Below are positions 19,025 to 27,521 of a stretch of DNA of 64,000 nucleotides, piece by piece. A program made the position numbers and the translations under genes. The stretch is from G020348185 sp964525045 (GTDB taxonomy: Bacteria > Nitrospirota > Nitrospiria > Nitrospirales > UBA8639), in contig CAZGFD010000002.1 in assembly GCA_964525045.1 (NCBI GenBank), positions 186,001-250,000 on the forward strand, in the 5' to 3' direction. Position 1 is the first letter of the stretch. Each line of letters starts with the position of its first letter. Under the pieces are notes generated by a model. The model worked only from the letters and a program-made list of their open reading frames with translations, was not told where the DNA came from and ran no database searches.

Positions 19025-19177
19025 GATTCTCAATATCTGATAAAGGGCAACGCTGTGACGATTTCGTGAGGACCGTCTTCTTTATTCTCCTTGAATTGTA
19101 GCAAAATTCTCGGGCCAAAATGGAATATTCCCACCTTGCAATATCCAATCTTTCTAACTATTTTACTTGCATAGGCC

Positions 19178-19462
19178 TTGAGTGAGGGACCCAAGGAACC
19201 TTCCCCAGAATTAAGCCAAGACCTTCCTAAGGTTCTGTATTCCCAATCGGATACAGGCAAAGTCACCAAAGAGAAAGACCCGACCAAGGAAATTGTGGAG
19301 GTCCTAACCCGAGGAGAGGCCGTCATGGTAATAGAAAAAATTGGGATTCGTTATCGGGTGAAGCTGCCCAAAGGAAAGACGGGAAGGGTATCCAAACTCA
19401 AATTATCCGACCGCCAACCTTCGGAGCCACCTAAAAGTCTGTCCCATTTGGCCAAACTTTAA
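19178..19462 (+). CDS. SH3-like domain protein
   Basis: The 94-residue product has a low-complexity Pro/Glu N-terminus and then one bacterial SH3-like domain: KVLYSQSDTGKVT, EIVEVLTRGEAVMVIEKIG, YRVKLPKGKTGRVSKLKL. Such domains often bind peptidoglycan or other proteins. No signal peptide is visible, and an in-frame stop (TAG at 19172) lies just before the only start candidate, a TTG at 19178. Either a short cytoplasmic protein is made from TTG, or an exported N-terminus has been lost. The domain is fairly clear; the gene boundaries are not. Confidence 0.6.
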   Translation: MSEGPKEPSPELSQDLPKVLYSQSDTGKVTKEKDPTKEIVEVLTRGEAVMVIEKIGIRYRVKLPKGKTGRVSKLKLSDRQPSEPPKSLSHLAKL

Positions 19463-19778
19463 AGATAATGAATCGCCTACCGTTATCGAATCAAGGTCCC
19501 GCGGGAGCATTCGCTGATAACGGGCTTAGCCTTTTTCAAGGTTTTTCCAACTTCATTTTTTGAGAAAAAACTATTTGTTAAAGATTTACGTGAGAGGTAC
19601 CGAGGAAAAATTCATGCCGCTCTTTACCCCGACTACTGAAAAACTCAAAATGTTTTGGGTTCCTAGTTCCAAAAAAGTAGTATAACTCTTACGTCTTTCA
19701 CGTGAAACTCGAAACCTGAAACCCGAAACTCTTTTTAGTCTCGTCATTCAAGCTACCCCAATCCCCAATAAAATTAGG
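19463..19778. other. Intergenic gap upstream of recQ
   Basis: It contains the longest copy of the GAAACCTGAAAC repeat (19696-19730). No gene or clear promoter was recognised in the rest. Confidence 0.4.
19696..19730. repeat. Dispersed GAAACCTGAAACCCGAAACT repeat copy
   Basis: TTTCACGTGAAACTC is followed by GAAACCTGAAACCCGAAACT. It is the best-formed copy of the family: its left part equals the reverse complement of the 1021-1040 copy, and its right part equals the reverse complement of the 33291-33320 copy. Confidence 0.7.
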
Positions 19779-22001
19779 ATGATGAACCGTCAATTCAATC
19801 ACCAAACGGCAAGTTCTCCAGAACCTCTTCTCCCCCTATTAAAAGAGCATTTCGGGTTCACCTCCTTTCGGCCATTCCAGGAGAAAATCATTCGAGATGC
19901 ATTGGCCGGTCGTGATGTATTGGCGTTATTGCCGACAGGGGGGGGGAAGTCGCTTTGTTTTCAGCTGCCAGCGCTGGTTCGCCCGGGGTTGACGGTGGTC
20001 GTCTCCCCTCTTATCGCCCTGATGAAAGATCAGGTTGATGGGCTCCGTGCCAATGGCATTGCCGCAACCTTTCTCAACTCATCCTTGGCCCCTGAAGAAT
20101 CGCGGGCCAGATTACGAGGACTCCACCGCGGTGAGTACCGGTTATTGTTCATTGCCCCGGAGCGCCTGATGCTCCCTGGTTGCTTCAGGGACCTTCCAGG
20201 GTGGCAGGTCAACTTGTTAGCGATAGACGAAGCCCATTGCATTAGTGAATGGGGGCATGACTTCCGGCCTGAATATCGCCAACTGGTAGAAGTGCGAGAA
20301 CGACTTCCTTTTCTCCCGATCATGGCATTGACCGCCACAGCCACGGAGCGAGTACGAGACGATATCGTGAAGCTTCTTGAACTGCGTGATCCAGCTACCT
20401 ACGTCGCCAGCTTCAATCGACCCAACCTCACCTATCGGGTTCAGGCCAAACTCAAACCATTCGATCAAGTCTTAGCTTTCCTCCAAACGCGACCCAAGGA
20501 CAATGGAGTTTTGTACTGCCAAAGTCGGAAGACAACAGAACGGCTTGCGGAACGATTACAGGCCCATGGCCTGGCCGCCAAGCCTTACCATGCCGGCCTG
20601 TCAGGGGGAGAACGATCCCGTCATCAGGAACTGTTTCTGCGGGATGAGATCCAGGTCATCTGCGCCACTATCGCCTTCGGAATGGGAATCAACAAACCAA
20701 ACGTTCGTTTTGTCATTCACTATGACCTCCCTAAAAACCTTGAAAGCTATTATCAAGAGACCGGACGCGCCGGGCGTGATAGCCTGCCGGGTGAGTGCCT
20801 GCTGCTCTTCAGTGCCGGCGATACGGTCAAGCAGCAGCACTTCATCAATGAAAAGCCTGATCTCGCTGAGCAGCAGATTGCACGAAGACAATTGCAGCAA
20901 ATGGTGGAGTATGCCGAATGTGCTTCGTGTCGGCGTGCTCACTTATTGCAGTATTTTGGTGAGGACCTTGGAATCGCCAACTGTGGTTCGTGCGACAACT
21001 GTCTCTCACCCAGAGACACCTTCGACGGCACTCCAGCGACCCAAGCCCTTCTTTCTTGTGTCACGGAGATTCGTGTCACAAGCGGGTTTAGTGTCGGAAT
21101 GAATCATGTCATTGGGATCCTGACAGGAGGAAACACGGAAAAAATTCGCCGGTGGGGGCATGAACGGTTAGACACTTATGGGAAAGGGAAGTCGCACAGT
21201 CGTGCCGAATGGTCAGCCATCACCCGTGAACTGGTTCGACTTGGGTATCTTAAGCAGATAAGCGAACCCTTCACCGTCCTCGAGGTGACAAAGCAAGGCC
21301 TGCGTTTCCTTCAAGAACCCCATGCTCTCATACTGACCAAACCTTTTAGCGCACCTGACCGTCCATCCGTCATGTCCAATGAGCGACCCGATGACTCCTA
21401 TGATGAAGTGCTATTTCACACCTTACGGCAACTGCGAAAAAACCTGGCTGATCAGCGTGACGTCCCGGCCTACGTCATCTTCTCCGATGTTTCACTGCGC
21501 CAGATGGCGAGAACGTATCCCACCAACGAACAGGAATTCTTACAGGTCAGCGGGGTGGGCAGCAGAAAATTACATGAATTTGGAACCAGGTTTCTGAACG
21601 CCATTGCCGAGCACATCGAGGCCAACCCAAGACAGGATCGGAGGAAAGAATCGTATCAATCTCTTTCAACCTCTTCCCAACCTGAGAAAACCCAACTGAG
21701 TAGAACCGCCCAGGATACCTTGCATTTGTTTCGTAAGGGAAATTCCATTAGTCAGATTGCAAAAGAACGGGGGGTCGTGCGTAGTACCATCTATGGCCAT
21801 CTTGAACAAGCCATTCGAGCCGGCGAGTCCGTCGATATCAGCCGACTCATGACACCGGACCAACATACCCAAATTGCCGCAGCGTTTGGACGAACGGGAT
21901 TTACGAATTTGGCTGGCGCCAAAGAATTAGTCGGCGATCTTTGTGATTATGATCAGCTTAGACTGTTCCGAGCTGTTCATGGAAAAAATTTTCCACAATA
22001 A
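19779..22001 (+). CDS. recQ: ATP-dependent DNA helicase RecQ
   Basis: A 3'-5' helicase for recombination and repair. Helicase motifs are intact: Q-motif FRPFQEKII, Walker A LPTGGGKS, DEAHCISEWGHDFRPEY, TATA, and QETGRAGRD (motif VI). The RQC zinc site is seen as YAECASCRRAHLLQYFG...CGSCDNC. A winged-helix region and an HRDC domain follow (~540-620, FSDVSLRQMA, FLQVSGVGSRKL). A C-terminal helix-turn-helix extension (~650-700) contains ISQIAKERGVVRSTIYGHLEQAI. At 740 residues it is longer than E. coli RecQ (about 610) because of that extension, which is found in many bacterial RecQs. The start is one of two tandem ATGs after an AGGATG. Confidence 0.96.
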   Translation: MMNRQFNHQTASSPEPLLPLLKEHFGFTSFRPFQEKIIRDALAGRDVLALLPTGGGKSLCFQLPALVRPGLTVVVSPLIALMKDQVDGLRANGIAATFLNSSLAPEESRARLRGLHRGEYRLLFIAPERLMLPGCFRDLPGWQVNLLAIDEAHCISEWGHDFRPEYRQLVEVRERLPFLPIMALTATATERVRDDIVKLLELRDPATYVASFNRPNLTYRVQAKLKPFDQVLAFLQTRPKDNGVLYCQSRKTTERLAERLQAHGLAAKPYHAGLSGGERSRHQELFLRDEIQVICATIAFGMGINKPNVRFVIHYDLPKNLESYYQETGRAGRDSLPGECLLLFSAGDTVKQQHFINEKPDLAEQQIARRQLQQMVEYAECASCRRAHLLQYFGEDLGIANCGSCDNCLSPRDTFDGTPATQALLSCVTEIRVTSGFSVGMNHVIGILTGGNTEKIRRWGHERLDTYGKGKSHSRAEWSAITRELVRLGYLKQISEPFTVLEVTKQGLRFLQEPHALILTKPFSAPDRPSVMSNERPDDSYDEVLFHTLRQLRKNLADQRDVPAYVIFSDVSLRQMARTYPTNEQEFLQVSGVGSRKLHEFGTRFLNAIAEHIEANPRQDRRKESYQSLSTSSQPEKTQLSRTAQDTLHLFRKGNSISQIAKERGVVRSTIYGHLEQAIRAGESVDISRLMTPDQHTQIAAAFGRTGFTNLAGAKELVGDLCDYDQLRLFRAVHGKNFPQ

Positions 22002-22185
22002 GGTGCCTTGGGAAATCTTGGAGCCGCATGTCGTGCAATCCCTTCCCGATTTTCGAAACTCATCGACCACGCATTGAAGAGTCCAGCATATTCCTGGCCC
22101 GTGCTGCAGAAGGTTCCCCTATTAGTAAAGTGCTTGGTTCCTGACAAACACCAACGCGCTGTCACGCTCTTCAAGGCAGAAATTC

Positions 22186-22832
22186 ATGATGACTCAGATA
22201 GAAGACAATCCGATCGTTCATAGGCTTATTGGTTGGGGGGAATAGCAAATGTGTTTGGTGGCATTTTCGTGGCCTTCGCATATGTTTTTCATCCGCCGGA
22301 TGCGCCTCCTACGGTCGTCGCGAGCCAGTTGTGGATTATTGTCCATGTTGGATTCATGTTGTCTCTGTTTGGTGGCGTGTTTGCTTTGTTCGCCTTTCTG
22401 GGAGCCTATCTCAGGAGTGGGGGCGGGCTAACAGGCGTTCTTGCGTGCACCATGGCTGTAATAAGCCTGATTTCCATATTTGGGCTCGACTACGCCGAGA
22501 TTTTCATCTTTTCGACACTTGCGGTTGAATTCCCAGAAGTTATTTTGAAATATGGAGATGGGACCCTCTTGCCATCCGTCGCTTTGGCCTTTCCTCTTTC
22601 GGGCGTCTTTTTCCTGGTGGGGCATTCACTTTTCAGTTATGAGTAGGGTAAAAGACAATGCGTTTCCAAGGAATCTGCTGTTCTGTTGATGGTAGGGACT
22701 TTAATTTTTAGTGTAGGTCTTAGTGGAATGGTTCCCATGCTTATTTTACGTCTGGGTTCGGTTCTTTTTGGACTCGGTTTGATTTGGACTGGGCTAAGTT
22801 TACGAACACACATCAGCCCTTTCGACCAATAA
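22186..22832 (+). pseudogene. Membrane protein gene broken by a frameshift and an in-frame stop
   Basis: Three pieces read as one multi-helix membrane protein. (1) ATG at 22186 with AAGG 9 nt upstream gives MMTQIEDNPIVHRLIGWG. (2) After the G6 run at 22235-22240 the continuation is in the next frame (GGIANVFGGIFVAFAYVFHP and on, about four helices); one additional G would join them. (3) TAG at 22644-22646 interrupts the frame, and the same frame stays open to 22832 with another hydrophobic stretch (LMVGTLIFSVGLSGMVPMLI). I know no function for it. Either a decaying gene or sequencing error in the G run explains piece 1-2; the TAG cannot be a homopolymer error. Piece 2 could be translated alone from TTG 22233. 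Confidence 0.6.
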
Positions 22833-22879
22833 AGAGCTTACCGATTCCGTCTTTTTTCAAACATCTGAGAATGCTCGGT

Positions 22880-24232
22880 TTAGTCCTCGACCGTATTCAT
22901 CCATTCACATCCCAAGGCCTCGGCTTGATCTCCTTGGCTATTTCCAACTCCCCGAGTTATCAATCCAATCACACGGTGATTGTTATCATATTCCGTATGC
23001 GCTGCCAGTGGATCTGCAATCTGGCCCACTTTGAATAAGTCGAAAGTGGGTACGACATTCACGCTGACATTGACGATCGTCGGGCATAGCCGAGAATCCA
23101 TGTATTCGTCCGCGTACGCAGGTGGGATAGCATAGCTGAGGAGGTCATTCGGGTCACTAAAGGCAACAATTTGGAGCTCTTTGACAATTCGCTGATCGTA
23201 GTGGCTTCCCCCGGGTCTGCAGTAGGTATCGATTAGACCAACCACTTCGGGCTCTCCACGTCCGAGTTGGAGCAGGGGTAGTTGATTGGCCAACATATAG
23301 ACCTGAATCGTTTCGTTTTTCCATGCCCGTAAGAGATTCAGTGCTTTTTTTCGCTTTATCGCATCCGATTCCGTTTGAAACCTTTTCAACACGACTCGGG
23401 CTTGATACTCCATGGTATCGATCAGGATGCGGCTACCCAAACTGTGAGTGATAACCACCCATTGATAGCCTTTCAAATCGTCCACCGATGCCACCTCATG
23501 TCGATTGCAGACCTGTGCCGTTCCATCCGGCAAATCCCTCCAATTCGCATACAGCGTCCAGCACATCGCCTGGTCAACCGACCTCAGAATTTTGAGGTGG
23601 CTCTCTCCGACATAGATGAGGGGGTCAGAAATTCGATCGTTTAAGAATCCCTTCGCTGTATGATTGACACTTGCCCGACGGGACTGATATCGACCGGAAG
23701 TGTCGAAGTTAAGAACGCGTTTCTCACTTGCCGTGATTTCAGCCCATACCAATTCGTAAAACAAAATCTCCTGCGTCCCTTCCCTGTCCAAATAACGCGA
23801 AATAGTCAAGGTTCCAAGATTTTTCCCTTCGAACTCAGAATGCCGCAATGTAATTCGCTTTGAGCGCCGGCTTCGTACCGTCAGACCCAGTTCTCGCGTC
23901 AAGTTTCTCTGAAGTCGAACGGAATAATCCGGTTCCGCCGGCCCGATTCCGTGAACAACCATGACTTTGGTCTTCCTGGCGTACCGCCCGTTCCCGGACG
24001 TTGAATCCTGCTCGGAATCGGGACGAATAGAGGCCGCCATACCTTCGAATGCCGGGCCGACGACTTCACATTGTACCTTAGGTCCTTCTTCGCCGTCTGA
24101 CTTAAGCAGGGCAGTCGTGACCCCCTCGGCGATACTCGAGCAGCCCGCCAGCCATGCCCAGGTGGCCAACAGAAAGCCGATGTATGCGATCCTCATCAGA
24201 AAAACCCGTTGTCCGCAATGATAATGAAGCAT
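22880..24232 (-). CDS. Lipoprotein with alpha/beta-hydrolase-like signature
   Basis: The chosen ATG at 24232 has a strong GGAGGAGGTGA just upstream and gives a 450-residue precursor. The N-terminus has a hydrophobic core and a lipobox-like LAGC (IGFLLATWAWLAGCSS), so it is probably a membrane-anchored lipoprotein. The mature part contains MVVHGIG (oxyanion-type HG) and, later, VVITHSLGSRI, a HSLGS nucleophile-elbow-like motif, suggesting a serine hydrolase or esterase fold. The family is not one I recognise by name. A longer frame extends up to 24427 but lacks a start signal and would bury the signal peptide. It is convergent with the broken membrane gene at 22186-22832. Confidence 0.7.
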   Translation of the reverse strand: MLHYHCGQRVFLMRIAYIGFLLATWAWLAGCSSIAEGVTTALLKSDGEEGPKVQCEVVGPAFEGMAASIRPDSEQDSTSGNGRYARKTKVMVVHGIGPAEPDYSVRLQRNLTRELGLTVRSRRSKRITLRHSEFEGKNLGTLTISRYLDREGTQEILFYELVWAEITASEKRVLNFDTSGRYQSRRASVNHTAKGFLNDRISDPLIYVGESHLKILRSVDQAMCWTLYANWRDLPDGTAQVCNRHEVASVDDLKGYQWVVITHSLGSRILIDTMEYQARVVLKRFQTESDAIKRKKALNLLRAWKNETIQVYMLANQLPLLQLGRGEPEVVGLIDTYCRPGGSHYDQRIVKELQIVAFSDPNDLLSYAIPPAYADEYMDSRLCPTIVNVSVNVVPTFDLFKVGQIADPLAAHTEYDNNHRVIGLITRGVGNSQGDQAEALGCEWMNTVED

Positions 24233-24599
24233 GTCACCTCCTCCCACATCTTTCCCAAAATTGCAAAAATCGCATATTGCGGCTAAGAGCCAAATTGTGC
24301 CTTTCCACATCCCATGATGCAAGAGGTTGGGAGTCCATGTTTTGTTGGCTCCTTTCCCATTATCGGATGTGTTGCCCCCTTCTCCTCGTTTCACCACACG
24401 GAAAGGATTGCCCATTGTGAATGCCATGCTTCACATGATCATCCAGCTGTGCAACCTGACGCTCTTTCCCCTTTAGGCCGACCCCAACAATTTTTCTCAA
24501 CCTCCGCTTATGGACTTCAGATTGAATCCTATCCTAATATCTTATTCGCAAGTGACTGCCTCAACGTGATGGTAATGTTCAACTAAAGGTAAAGACCAA
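24233..24599. other. Intergenic gap between divergent lipoprotein and SGNH genes
   Basis: This should contain promoters for the two divergent genes. I see no repeat, RNA gene or credible coding region. Confidence 0.4.
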
Positions 24600-25652
24600 T
24601 TGAAAAAAACTATACAAGCCTATTGGGGAAACTCGGCCGCTGTATGTTTGGGAATATTAGCTGCCCTCATATTTGCCGAAATCATTTCGAGAGTATTTAT
24701 CCCCATGTTTCCAGGCGCGATGAAATTAGATTTGAACGGAGAAGTCCTCAACATTGATAGCGTGCAACCCGGGGCCATTTACCGGCAATATTCTGAGGAA
24801 TATGATGTGGTCACGACGATCACCAAAAAAGGTTATAGAATTCCTGAAGCCGTGGACAATCCTCAAATTATTTTTCTTGGTGATTCTTTCACCTTTGGCC
24901 AAGGGTTGAGTGATGAACAGACGTTTCCCTTTCTGTTCTGCAAATCACTCCCAATATCTTGTGCCAATTTAGGTGTTCCGGGCGCGAGTACGATTTCGGA
25001 GTTAGATCGGTTGGAAGAATTCCTGACAAGTGAAGAATGGAGTCCTCAACATGTGTTGTTATTCATCTTTGGGATGACCAAATTTTTGGGGGCAGGCAAT
25101 GATCTCTACGATAATATTAAGGTCTTTGAACAGGCAAAAAAAATGAAAAAGATTTCTTATTCCCCCGAGAATCTTTCCTCGCCATCTAATGTCATTATGA
25201 ATGCCGATATTTTTTCAGAGTTGTTGTATGTTCTTTTGGATTTCAGAAAGACCCTTCTCAAGCACTCGAATTTTGCTCGCGTATTGAAGTTTTATTTTGG
25301 CCCACAACTCAAAGAACTCCTTGCTCCTTCCGCGGGAAAAGAAACCTTGAATCATGCGCTTTCTCTCATGAAAGAACAGTTGAGTCGATTCGAGCGATTA
25401 GCAGCACAATTTGGTTTCACAACCCATATTTTTCTTATCCATCCGGTCCAGGATATTTTGAGAGGTTCTTACCACGATACAATTTCTAGCATACGATCTA
25501 TTTCACCGAAAACCATTCACTCAACGGCGCACCTGTTCCTGCCTGACCCTGGGCCCTTTTTCTTTCCACTCGATGGTCATCTAAATGAGAAAGGGAGCCA
25601 AAAGGTCGCCGATTTTTTGTTGTCAGATTTCGGCGATCTGGCACAGGAATGA
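24600..25652 (+). CDS. Membrane-anchored SGNH/GDSL hydrolase-like protein
   Basis: The 350-residue product starts at TTG 24600. One N-terminal membrane helix (~12-33) anchors it. Block I is FLGDSFTFGQG with the candidate nucleophile Ser; NLGVPGAS is the Gly block; and DGHLNEKGSQKVADFLL near the C-terminus supplies the Asp and His. Proteins of this form often deacetylate or acetylate cell-surface glycans or act on lipids. It is the first of three genes in a tight run (3 nt to the next). A second SGNH protein is encoded at 42976-44148; both have the same anchor-plus-SGNH design. Confidence 0.78.
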   Translation: MKKTIQAYWGNSAAVCLGILAALIFAEIISRVFIPMFPGAMKLDLNGEVLNIDSVQPGAIYRQYSEEYDVVTTITKKGYRIPEAVDNPQIIFLGDSFTFGQGLSDEQTFPFLFCKSLPISCANLGVPGASTISELDRLEEFLTSEEWSPQHVLLFIFGMTKFLGAGNDLYDNIKVFEQAKKMKKISYSPENLSSPSNVIMNADIFSELLYVLLDFRKTLLKHSNFARVLKFYFGPQLKELLAPSAGKETLNHALSLMKEQLSRFERLAAQFGFTTHIFLIHPVQDILRGSYHDTISSIRSISPKTIHSTAHLFLPDPGPFFFPLDGHLNEKGSQKVADFLLSDFGDLAQE

Positions 25653-25655
25653 ACG

Positions 25656-25862
25656 GTGAAAAAAGCGTTCATTGTATGTGGAAGCCCTGGATCAGGGAAG
25701 TCACTGTACGGGAGACAACTCTCAAATGATCGCGGTGCCATTTTGTTGGACATTGATACAGTCTCAGAACGTCTCATCCGCGCCGGACTCAGCCTCGCAC
25801 AACAAGTTCCGGACGACCGGGATAGTGACACCTTACAACAACGGCTTGGTAATGTATTATAG
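25656..25862 (+). pseudogene. Truncated P-loop kinase-like gene
   Basis: From GTG 25656 the frame encodes 68 residues beginning MKKAFIVCGSPGSGKS, a textbook Walker A, then GAILLDIDTVSERLIRAGL. This is the start of the AAA_33/zeta-toxin-like kinase fold, whose members are normally at least 150-200 residues. The frame stops at TAG 25862, just where the Shine-Dalgarno of the next gene (GGAGGAG) begins. The lid and C-terminal half are absent. Either a deletion fused the 5' part directly to the methyltransferase gene, or this is a short residual ORF. An active kinase is unlikely. Confidence 0.65.
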
Positions 25863-25871
25863 GAGGAGAGA

Positions 25872-26690
25872 ATGACGAAACCTATGGGTGACCTTGAAGA
25901 GCTTAAAGCACGGTTGAAATCTACCTGGATGGCGGGGGACTTTGGAGAGATTGCCAAATCCCTGGAGTCTCACGCAGAAGATTTCATCCTGCGCCGTTCC
26001 ATTAAGCCCGGCATGCGCGTTCTCGATGTCGCATGCGGGACCGGCAATACCGCCATTCCCGCTGCCAAAGCTGGGGCGAGCGTAACGGGAGTGGATATCG
26101 CGACCAATTTGCTTAAGCAGGGTCGGGCACGTGCTTCAAGTGAAGGGGTGGTGATTCAGTTTGACGAAGGGGATGCCGAAGAACTTCCCTATCCCGATGC
26201 CAGTTTTGACTTGGTTGTGAGCATGTATGGAGCCATGTTCGCTCCGCGTGCGGAGCGAGTCGCTGCGGAACTTGTGCGGGTGTGTCGGGCCGGAGGGTCG
26301 ATTGCCATGGCAAATTGGACCCCCCGGGGCTTTATCGGCCAGATGTTCAAGGTCACCTCCGCTCATGTCCCCCCGCCTCCAGGCATGCCCTCCCCCCTTT
26401 TATGGGGAGAGGAAACCACCATACGTCAACGGTTTCTCGACGGCATTGCTGACCTAACTTTGACGCCGGTTCAAGTCCCCTTCCGATACCCCTTTTCGAC
26501 CTCAGAAACTGTCGAGTTTTACCGAATGTACTATGGCCCGACGCAGCGTGCGTTTGCGGCCTTGCCCGCAGACAAGCAGCCCGCCTTGCGTCGCGACCTT
26601 GAGGACCATTGGGCGAAACACAACCGCGCTACTGACGGGAGGACTGACGTGGAGTCCGAGTATCTCGAAGTGGTGGCAACACGCGCGTGA
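25872..26690 (+). CDS. Class I SAM-dependent methyltransferase
   Basis: The 272-residue protein has motif I RVLDVACGTGN (~55-64), the acidic motif II end GVDIATNLL, DAEELPYPDASFDLVVSMYG (motifs III-IV) and LVRVCRAGGSIAMANWTP (motif V). This is the Rossmann-fold arrangement of small-molecule methyltransferases of the UbiE/SmtA kind. The C-terminal part has no substrate clue. A very good GGAGGAG precedes the ATG. It is tightly linked to the truncated kinase and the SGNH gene, but no common pathway is obvious. Confidence 0.85.
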   Translation: MTKPMGDLEELKARLKSTWMAGDFGEIAKSLESHAEDFILRRSIKPGMRVLDVACGTGNTAIPAAKAGASVTGVDIATNLLKQGRARASSEGVVIQFDEGDAEELPYPDASFDLVVSMYGAMFAPRAERVAAELVRVCRAGGSIAMANWTPRGFIGQMFKVTSAHVPPPPGMPSPLLWGEETTIRQRFLDGIADLTLTPVQVPFRYPFSTSETVEFYRMYYGPTQRAFAALPADKQPALRRDLEDHWAKHNRATDGRTDVESEYLEVVATRA

Positions 26691-26748
26691 CCTTTGTAAG
26701 GATACGGCAGATAATGGCTGGCAGGAAATTCCCCTTTCATACGCCTTT

Positions 26749-27446
26749 CTATCGCCAGGGCAAGAGCTCAATGTGATTGAAACCAGTTTCTGCCTCCGCG
26801 ACAAATCTTTCAACCTTTTCCCGGCTTTTTCGTCCAGAAGCATCCTCGACGCCTGTGTGACAATCCACACCGGCGGGTTTTACCTGGAGAATTGCCATTC
26901 TGACATTATCCGGGGTGAGACCGCCGGCAAGAATGACCGGCCTATTGGAAAGTTGGACCAACCTCTGGCTGATACCCCAATCGTGTGTCTTTCCCGTATC
27001 TCCCGATGTCTTTCTGATTGGATCGTAAGTATCGGTAATATAATCATCGACAAAAGCAGACATTTTACCCACCATCCTCTCAAGAATTTTCATCGTGTAA
27101 AGTCCGATAACCAGGCTCTTCACAACGGTCAATGTTGGATCCAATTCTTTTAACTTCTTTAATTCGTCAACAGCCACATCACCGTGAAGTTGAACCCTGG
27201 AGGCGCCAAGCGACCGGCAGTAAGCGGAAATTTCCACCGCATCATCAAGATAGGTAATGAGGACCCGTAGTGAGGAGGTGTCAATTCTCTGAAAATTTTT
27301 GAAGCGGCCTCTTCCGTGAGATCCTCCTGATGGACAGGCAACCGAAGAGGGAAACCTAGATACTGGACACCACAATGGAAGAGCATTTCGGCTTCCCCTT
27401 CGTCAATGACCCCCGCGATTTGAATGAGATGGTTATTGAGCTTCAA
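26749..27446 (-). pseudogene. Frameshifted TrpF-like (phosphoribosylanthranilate isomerase fold) gene
   Basis: Two overlapping frames make one TIM-barrel protein. The N-terminal frame (from TTG 27446) gives IAGVIDEGEAEMLFHCG and LTEEAASKIFRELTPPHYG. Near the CCC at 27264-27266 the homology switches frame to VLITYLDDAVEIS. It then has VQLHGD, DTGKTHDW, ILAGGLTPDNV and GVDCHTGVED, all TrpF landmarks. One extra base in that run would restore the frame. The Cys near the N-terminus used by true TrpF (KICG) reads QIAG here, so even an intact version is a paralog with altered chemistry. No other trp gene is nearby. Confidence 0.7.
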
Positions 27447-27521
27447 AAGGGTGTGGAGGATATTGGATGAATAATTTTATGAAGAAAGGGAAAAATTTTC
27501 ATACTCAATGTGGCCATTCGA

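Noticed and set aside
22008..22223. 71-codon frame downstream of recQ
   Set aside because: It overlaps another frame on the opposite strand, has no recognised domain, and runs over the start of the membrane gene whose Shine-Dalgarno is clear.
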